Origin: Ursus arctos
Lineage: Eukaryota > Chordata > Mammalia > Carnivora > Ursidae
DNA: 64,000 nt
Assembly: GCF_023065955.2 (NCBI RefSeq)
Contig: NW_026622919.1
Location: forward strand, 6,026,501 to 6,090,500
Direction: 5' to 3'
The first letter of the stretch is position 1. The number at the start of each line of letters is the position of its first letter. Positions 26,919 to 64,000 of the stretch are shown here, in pieces. The translations under genes and the position numbers were made by a program. The notes beneath the pieces were generated by a model. The model was not told the origin of the DNA. It was given only the letters and a program-made list of their open reading frames with translations, and ran no database searches.

Positions 26919-26924
26919 TTTATT
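26919..26924 (-). terminator. NUP85: AATAAA poly(A) signal, NUP85
   Basis: TTTATT on the plus strand, 64 bases past the NUP85 stop in the direction of transcription, which gives a short 3'UTR. It abuts an 11-G run on the plus strand (C run in the transcript direction, just downstream). Confidence 0.75.
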
Positions 26925-26987
26925 CTTTCAAAAATGTATATACATTGACATACAAAGGTGTCACGTTGAAGCAGCTCTCGGCTGGTC

Positions 26988-57851
<30,864 letters not shown>

Positions 57852-58339
57852 AGCGCCTCGCCTCAGCCCCCTGGAACTTGCACCGCCGCCAAAGCTCCCG
57901 GCTCAGGCCTCCCGCTCACTGCCGGCTGCGAGAGAGGACCCCCCTCCCGAGTGCCTCCTGCGCTGCCTGCAGGCCCAAACCCCCAACGCAGCAGGGGCCT
58001 CGTCTCTCGGCCACGATCCTCCCTCCGCGACATTCTACACGTGTCCCTCCTTCCTGGCCGGCGACAACACGACAAGGAAAACAGAGCCAGGACAGCCTGT
58101 CCTCACAGTAACCCTTCAGCCAGGTCAGGCGCCGCCGCGGACAGCCCCGCGCCAGCCAGGGAAAAGGCCCCCGGAGACAGCGGGAGCCGCGGCCTTGCGG
58201 CTGCGCGTGCGCCGGTTGGGGCGGCCGTGGGCTGGGGCTGCAGTTCTGGGGCGACTGCAGGCCCCGGCCCCGGAGTGAGGGAGACCGTGGCGTCTCCCGA
58301 CTCTGGCTGTTCTCGCTCCGTTTGGTCTGCAAGTTAACG

Positions 58340-59235
58340 TCGTCTCAGCTGCTTCTCTGAATGGTATCCAGTCCTTTCCCAATCCTTGTTGGTCCACTGG
58401 GTTTGTGTACGAAGGCGATCATCGCCGCTCCCACCCCAAAACGCTCGAAAGACGCGCAGACAAAATTAAAGCGGCTGAAACAACTGTGAAATCGAGACAG
58501 CTGGGCTTGCTGAATTAAATACAAATACTAGTTTGTTATCTCACGAAAGCACAGCAGAAAAGGGGACTCAAATCAGGGAATCCCAGACCTTGTTATGGAA
58601 AACTCAGAAGTGCTCCAATAACTTAAAGGAGTAATTTATTTTATAAATGCCGTATTTGCAAATACACATACAGAGAAGAAAATAGGACTGTTTCTAAATT
58701 AACAAGCGACTTTTTGAACGAATCTAAGATAATTCGAAATTTAAAGATAAGTCTTAGGAAATGCTGCCTGAAAAATGAAGCAGCTGCTTTTATTTAGAAA
58801 AGAAATTTGATCTGAAAACAGGACATAATTTCAAAACGCTCCCTTCTTTGAGGTTCTTCTGAACGGCCTATTTGAATTGGTAGAAAAAGATGACTTGGAG
58901 TGGTTAGGAAAATCCTGTCACCCCAATAGTTCGTTCTTTTGAGGTACAGATGGTTACGCAAAGGAAGAAAAATCCTCGTGGCTATCACAATTTCATCTAA
59001 ATCCTTGTCTCTGAAGACAACCATCAATAGGATGAACTTTAATGCAGTTTTGCACTAAATTCCACAGTGTTCTGCCATCTATGTATTGACGCATTTTCCA
59101 AATGTTACACAGTTTCACTAATCTAAGTGTTTCTAACACCAGTGGTGTGGCTATGAAGTATGAGGAAAGCATTCATGTCCATTTTCCAGGGAGTAAAAAG
59201 AGGCCTAATATTTTCTGAAAGTAAAATGAACATTC
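58340..59235. other. Intergenic, no feature seen
   Basis: AT-rich unique-looking sequence upstream of NUP85. In human the next gene in this direction is SUMO2, further away; no SUMO2 exon is visible. Confidence 0.4.
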
Positions 59236-59236
59236 A

Positions 59237-59346
59237 GGGGGCCCCTGGCTGGCTCAGTGAGTAAACCATGCAACTTCTTTTTTTTTTTTTTTTAAGCATG
59301 CGACTCTTGATCACATTGGGTATAGAGATTACTTAAAAATAAATCT
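59237..59346 (+). repeat. Short-form Carnivora SINE with internal poly-T
   Basis: The 'gagcatgcaactcttgatc' segment is split by a 15-T run and partly duplicated (CATGCAACTTC...GCATGCGACTCTTG). Confidence 0.85.
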
Positions 59347-59720
59347 TGGGGCATGTGGGTTGCAGTGCGTTAAGTGTCCGACTCTTGATTTTTGCTCAGG
59401 TCATGATCTTGGTTGTGTGAGATCAAGCCCCACGTGGGGCTCTGCACTTAGCATGGAGCCTGCTTAAGATTCTCTCTCTTCTGGCGCCTGGGTGGCTCAG
59501 GTGGTTAGCATCTGCCTTCAGCTCAGGTCATGATCCCAGGGTTCTAGGATCCAGCCCCGCATTGAGCCCCACATCAGGCTCCCTGCTCAGCGGGGAGCCT
59601 GCTTCTCCCCCTCCTGCCCCCCCTCTCTCTCAAATAAATAAAATCTTAAAAAAAAAAAAATTCTCTCCCTCTGCCTCCCCACACTCTCACTCTCTCAAAA
59701 AGATAAATAAATCAAATTAA
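59347..59720 (+). repeat. Carnivora SINE interrupted by a second plus-strand SINE
   Basis: Outer parts 59347-59480 and 59661-59720; inner element 59481-59660. Confidence 0.85.
59481..59660 (+). repeat. Inner Carnivora tRNA-SINE
   Basis: CTGGCGCCTGGGTGGCTCAG head, 14-A tail, borders ATTCTCTC on both sides. Confidence 0.92.
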
Positions 59721-59737
59721 TTAAAAATAATAATAAA

Positions 59738-59935
59738 GGGGCACCTGGGTGGCTCAGTCGTTTAGTCTGCTTTGGCTAAGGTCATGCTCTCAGGGTCCTG
59801 GGATCTAGCCCCACATTGAGCTCCCTGCCCGGGTGGGAGTCTGCTTCTCCCTCTTCCTCTGTCCTTCCCCTGTTCCACTGCTCTTGTTCTCTCTCTGTCT
59901 CTCTCAAATAAATAAAATCTTTTAAAAAAATAATA
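59738..59935 (+). repeat. Carnivora tRNA-SINE
   Basis: GGGGCACCTGGGTGGCTCAG head; AATAAATAAAATCTTTTAAA tail. Confidence 0.93.
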
Positions 59936-60061
59936 GGATGAAAGACCAAAAAGAAATACCACCTTTCTCAAAGGGAGATCTGTGAAAACTATTTGAATGA
60001 CAAAAGACCTTGGAAAGTTTTAGTACTACAGTTTCTTAATATTTTAAGACTGTTACTTGAA

Positions 60062-60397
60062 GGGGTGCCTGGCTGTCTCAGTCACTAGAGCATGTGGCTC
60101 CTGATCTTGGGGTTGTGAGTTCAAGCCCCACGTTGGGTAGGGTGATTACTTAAAGACAAAAAAATCTTTTTTTTTTTTTTTAAGATTTTATTTATTTATG
60201 TGACAGAGAGACAGCCAGCGAGAGAGGGAACATAGGAGGGAAGTGGGAGAGGAAGAAGCAGGCTCCCAGCGGAGAAGCCCGATGTGGGACTCGATCCCAG
60301 AATGCCGGGATCATGCCCTGAGCTGAAGGCAGACGCTTAACAACTGCGCTACCCAGGCGCCCCTAAAGACAAAAATATCTTGAAAAAAAAAAAAAAG
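60062..60397 (+). repeat. Short-form Carnivora SINE interrupted by a reversed SINE
   Basis: Outer 60062-60165 and 60364-60397; TAAAGACAAAAA flanks the inner copy. Confidence 0.92.
60166..60363 (-). repeat. Inner young reversed Carnivora tRNA-SINE
   Basis: Poly-T start, bear-like body, ending ACCCAGGCGCCCC. Confidence 0.94.
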
Positions 60398-60482
60398 ACC
60401 TTCATTTGAAAATAATAGAAGCATTGAAATTGTCTGACCCAGGGCTAGATAATACTGGGAAAAAGTATTAGAAACATATTTT

Positions 60483-60840
60483 GGGAGCACCTGGGTGGCT
60501 CAGTTGGTTAAGCGACTGCCTTCGGCTCATGTCATGATCCCAGGGTCCTGGGATTGAGCCACACATTGGGCTCCCTGCTCAGCAGGGAGTCTGCTTCTCC
60601 CTCTCCCTCTGCCTGCCGCCCCCCCAACTTGAGCGCCAGCGTGCACATTCATACCTGAGCAGGGGGGAGGGGCAGAGGGAGAGGGAGAAGCAGACTCCCC
60701 GCTGAGCAGGAAGTCCAATGTGGGGCTAGATCCCAGGACCCTGAGATCATGACATGAGCCAAAGGCAGATGCTTACCAACTGAGCCACCCAGGTGCCCCA
60801 TAAGTAAGATCTTTAAAAAAAAAAAAAAGAAAGAAAGAAA
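60483..60840 (+). repeat. Fold-back SINE unit: plus-strand SINE followed by its inverted half
   Basis: The plus-strand head runs 60483-60657. An inverted half runs 60658-60799 without a poly-T start, and a plus-strand tail (AAGATCTTTAAAAAA) follows. AGAAACATATTTT flanks the whole unit (about 60470-60482 and 60836-60848). Confidence 0.85.
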
Positions 60841-61562
60841 CATATTTTGGTCTAAGAGCACCACACACCAGCAACTTTACATAATCGTTCGAATACATTC
60901 ACTTTTTTTTAAAAAAGAAAACTATAGCTAATAGAGTTAATATTCTATCTATGGACCTTTTTTTTTTCCTTCTCTCCTTCTCTTTCAACACTCTTCCAAG
61001 AATGAGGTTTCAATTACATAGTTTATATAGCCTCTTTTTTTTTTTAATATCCTCTTTTCCTTACATATAATCATAAATGAATACTTTTGGAAAAACAATC
61101 AGTATACAAATCTTTTTGTCTTCTTTGCCTCCATAAGCTCCTCCTCTCCTTATATTGGTTGGTTTAACTTCTGAATTCCTCCTGTATCTGTACTGAAGAG
61201 TCTTCAATTATGCAAGAAAAATTTCAACCTGAGGTATATCAGAATCCAAGGAAGACAGAAAGAATAAAATATTTCTGGAATCAAATAAAAATCTCCTAAA
61301 ACAAAACATATGTATTGCCCAAAAGTCAAACCAGAAATACTTTCAGTCACTCCAAAGTCAAACTAAGAATCATTCTCAGATCAAGCCAGAAGAATTGTGC
61401 TCTAGCCCAAATCTCTAGATACGGCCTATATAAAACTGTGAGGTGGATGCATTTAACGCATCCTAGGAAAATCAAATCTCCCTAGCCTGCAGAGAAATAA
61501 ATACATAATCATATCAAGTGACATAACTATTTTGGAAACAAGGTAGAAATCTATAATCAAGA

Positions 61563-61739
61563 GGGGTGCCTGGGTGGCTCAGTTGGTTAAGAGCCTGTCT
61601 TCGGCTCGGGTCACGATCCCAGGGACCTAGGATGGACCCCTGATCAGCAGGAGTCTGCTTCTCTCTCTTCCTGCCGCTCCCCCTGCTAGTATTCTCTCTC
61701 TCTCTGTCAAATAAATAAATAGAATCTTGAAAAAAAAAA
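61563..61739 (+). repeat. Carnivora tRNA-SINE
   Basis: AATCTATAATCAAGA before and AATCTATTATCAAGA after. Confidence 0.92.
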
Positions 61740-61760
61740 TCTATTATCAAGAAACGTACA

Positions 61761-61920
61761 GGGGTGCCTGGGTGGCTCAGTTGGTTGAACACCCAGCTCT
61801 TGATTTCGGCTCAGGTCGAGATCTCCTGGAGTGTGAAGCCTGCTTAACATTCTCCTTCCGCCCTTCCCCCCACTCGAGCACTCTCTTTCTCCCTAAAAAA
61901 AAAAAGAGAGAGAGAGAGAA
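61761..61920 (+). repeat. Carnivora tRNA-SINE, shortened
   Basis: GGGGTGCCTGGGTGGCTCAG head; ends in A-run and (GA)n. Confidence 0.9.
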
Positions 61921-61979
61921 AGGCATACAAATATTTATGTGCTTTGACCCTGTAAGTCCTCTCTTGAAAATTTATTTCA

Positions 61980-62168
61980 GGGGCACCTGAGTGGCTCAGT
62001 TGGTTAAGTGTCTGCCTTTGGCTCAGGTCATGATCCCAGGGTCCTGGGATTGAGCCCCACATTGGGCTCCCTGCTCCGCGGGGAGCCTGCTTCTGCCACT
62101 CCCCCTGCTTGTGCTCTCTCACTCTCGCTCTGCACTCTCTCAAATAAATAAGTAAATAAAATCTTTTA
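61980..62168 (+). repeat. Carnivora tRNA-SINE
   Basis: GAAAATTTATTTCA before and GAAAATGTATTTCA after. Confidence 0.93.
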
Positions 62169-62261
62169 AAAAAAGAAAATGTATTTCAAATAATTTCAAA
62201 AAAAATGGTATACGAATTTTGATGTGTGCTATATATAACACAACAACAAAAATTTCTTGAT

Positions 62262-62455
62262 CTCCGCACTATTGATATTTTGGACCAGAAAATTCTATGT
62301 TGTAAGAGCTGTCCCGTGCATTGCAGGGTGTTCCTCAGAATCCCTGGCTTCTACCCACTAGATGCCAATAATACCCCTCAACAATTGTAACAACTGAAAA
62401 TGTCTCTAGATATTCCCAACGTTCCCTAGGAGACAAAATCACCTCTCTTAAAAAT
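62262..62455 (+). repeat. Ancient interspersed repeat (same family as 18249-18440)
   Basis: 'cactattgatattttggacc', 'ctacccactagatgccaata', 'gaaaatgtctctagatattc' in order; a common mammalian repeat whose family name I cannot assign. Confidence 0.55.
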
Positions 62456-62808
62456 TGCTGGTATCGATGTTCAACCTTAGAGGAACAGAGGAACAAGTGA
62501 ATAAACATAACAGCAATGAGATTGCTCAGCTATTTCAAAAAACTATGAAGAACATGGAAAAGTCTCTCAGGATGTTTTAAAATGTTCACCTTTTTGTCCC
62601 CATAATTGTACTTCCAGGAAATAATCAAGAAGGACATTTTGAATAATGACAAAAAAAGGAAGTAATCTAAATGTCTCACAGAAAAGCCTTACACAATCAT
62701 TAAAAGGTAATTGCAGCAAAAATTTATGAAGATAAAAGTAAAATTTGGTAAAAAAAAAAAAAAGAGGTATCTATCAATATTTATGTAGAAAAAAGACTAG
62801 GAGAGGAG

Positions 62809-62926
62809 GGTGCCTGGCTGGCTAACTTGGTAGAGCATGTGACTCTTGGTCTCAGGGTCATGAGTTTTAGACCCACGCTGGTTGTAGAGATTACTTAAAA
62901 ACAATCTTAAAGAAAGAAAGAAAAAG
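62809..62926 (+). repeat. Short-form Carnivora SINE
   Basis: AAAAAAGACTAGGAG before and AAAAAGACTAGCAGGAG after. Confidence 0.9.
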
Positions 62927-62973
62927 ACTAGCAGGAGTGAGTATTATTACCTTATAAAAAAAGGCATCTTTTG

Positions 62974-63159
62974 GGACACCTGGGTGCCTCAGTCAGTTAA
63001 GCGTCTGCCTTCGGCTAGGGTCATGATCCCAGGGTTCTAGGATGGAGTCCCGCATTGGGCTCCCTGCTCAGGGGGGAGCCTGTTCCCCAACTGCCTGCTG
63101 CTCCCCCTGCTTGTGCGCTCTCTCTCTCTGACAAATAAATAAATAAAATCTTCTTTTTT
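62974..63159 (+). repeat. Carnivora tRNA-SINE
   Basis: AAAAAGGCATCTTTT before (about 62957) and AAAAAGTCATCTTTT after (63160). Confidence 0.93.
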
Positions 63160-63176
63160 AAAAAGTCATCTTTTAT

Positions 63177-63260
63177 ATGGAACTTTTGAATTACTATATT
63201 GTACACATGAAACTAATATAATACTATATGGTAATTAACTGGATTTTTAAATTTTTTTTT
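63177..63260 (+). repeat. 5'-truncated LINE-1, last ~80 bases, with target-site duplication
   Basis: 'gtacacatgaaactaatata' and 'ggtaattaactggattttta' are the L1 3' terminus. AAAAGTCATCTTTTA flanks it at 63161-63175 and 63262-63276. Confidence 0.85.
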
Positions 63261-63424
63261 AAAAAGTCATCTTTTATCATGTTTACCAGATAATTTTAAA
63301 TTCAAAAGTAAACCAAAATTTTTTCTACAATTAATTACAATTAATATTTCTACAATTAATATTTCTAAAATTATATAAAGATGCTCACACGTCTATAAAG
63401 ACCAAATTAAAATTGAGAGACAAG

Positions 63425-63573
63425 GAGCACCTGCGTGGCAAGTTGGTTAAGAGTCAGACTCTTGATTTCAGCTCAGGTCATGTCTCAGGATTCTGAGGTC
63501 AGGCCCAGAATAGGGCTCCTCGCTGAGCAGAGTCCGCTTCAGATTCTCCTTCTCCCTCCCCTTCTGCTCCTTA
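63425..63573 (+). repeat. Carnivora tRNA-SINE, 3' part replaced by the next element
   Basis: GGAGCACCTGCGTGGCAAGTT head; the C/T-rich half ends at the next SINE. Confidence 0.88.
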
Positions 63574-63752
63574 GGATGCCTGGGTGGCTCAGTGGGTTAA
63601 GCGTCTGCCTTCAGCTCAGGTCATGATCCTAGGGTTCTGGGTTCAAGTTCCACATTAGGCTCCCTTGGGAGCCTGCTTCTCCCTCTGCCTGCCTCTCCCT
63701 CTGCTTGTGTATGCAAGCCCCCCCCCGACAAATAAATAAAATCTTTAAAAAT
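63574..63752 (+). repeat. Carnivora tRNA-SINE
   Basis: GGATGCCTGGGTGGCTCAGTG head, AATAAATAAAATCTTTAAAA tail. Confidence 0.92.
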
Positions 63753-63767
63753 AAAAATAATTCCCTG

Positions 63768-63910
63768 GGGTACCTGGGTGACTGTCATTTGGGCATCTGA
63801 CTCTTGATTTCAGCCCACGTCTTAATCTCAAGGTTGTGAGTTCAAGCCCCACATTGGGCTCCACACTGGGTGTGGACCCTACTTAAAAATAAATAAATAA
63901 ATAAATAAAA
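63768..63910 (+). repeat. Carnivora SINE with (AAAT)n tail
   Basis: GGGGTACCTGGGTGACTGTCA head and an (AAAT)6-like tail at 63883-63911. Confidence 0.88.
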
Positions 63911-64000
63911 TAATTTCTTGATAAATGTTTTAAACACATACATATATACATATATTGATACATACATGTGTACACAGACACAAAGAAGGCCTTATTTGTG

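Noticed and set aside
58340..64000. SUMO2, the next gene expected from human gene order
   Set aside because: No SUMO2-like exon or CpG island is visible; it probably lies beyond the window.

Overview
The window is mammalian nuclear DNA from a carnivoran. It is packed with tRNA-derived Carnivora SINEs (5' end like GGGGCGCCTGGGTGGC, tail AATAAATAAAATCTT plus poly-A). The youngest subfamily, with a 'GGCACAGCGGTTAAGCGTCT' head and a 'CTCCTCYRCTATGAGCCTG' middle, resembles elements I associate with bears, so an ursid is my best guess; this is inference. Gene content and order match human 17q25.1 in inverted orientation: SLC25A19, MIF4GD, MRPS7, GGA3, NUP85. No bacterial or viral gene, CRISPR array or tRNA/rRNA gene is seen.

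Layout: 1-3.2 kb holds the last coding exon and 3'UTR of SLC25A19 (+). 3.6-7.8 kb is MIF4GD (+), with a CpG-island promoter, a noncoding first exon and five coding exons. 8.1-11.07 kb is MRPS7 (-), five exons. 11.38-26.5 kb is GGA3 (+), 17 coding exons and a long 3'UTR. 26.9-57.85 kb is NUP85 (-), 19 coding exons with large introns full of retroelements. 57.65-58.35 kb is the NUP85 CpG island, and 58.4-64 kb is intergenic DNA dominated by nested SINEs. I checked every coding exon for AG/GT borders and phase. The joined reading frames are open, giving 222 aa (MIF4GD), 242 aa (MRPS7), 733 aa (GGA3), 655 aa (NUP85) and the last 60 residues of SLC25A19.

The genes are housekeeping functions and do not form one pathway: mitochondrial thiamine pyrophosphate import, histone-mRNA translation, mitochondrial ribosome, Golgi-endosome sorting and nuclear pore scaffold. 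Architecture is compact at the left. MRPS7 and GGA3 fire divergently from one CpG island with 310 bp between start codons. MIF4GD/MRPS7 and GGA3/NUP85 are tail-to-tail.

I found no undescribed biological system. The items most worth checking are the divergent promoter (YY1-like motifs on both start codons and a TCTCGCGAG element between them), an upstream ORF in the MIF4GD leader, changes in the GGA3 hinge next to its internal acidic dileucine motif, inverted or nested SINE pairs inside NUP85 introns, serial retroposition into the same target site, and a Tigger DNA-transposon fossil. Comparisons with human proteins were made from memory and need an alignment.
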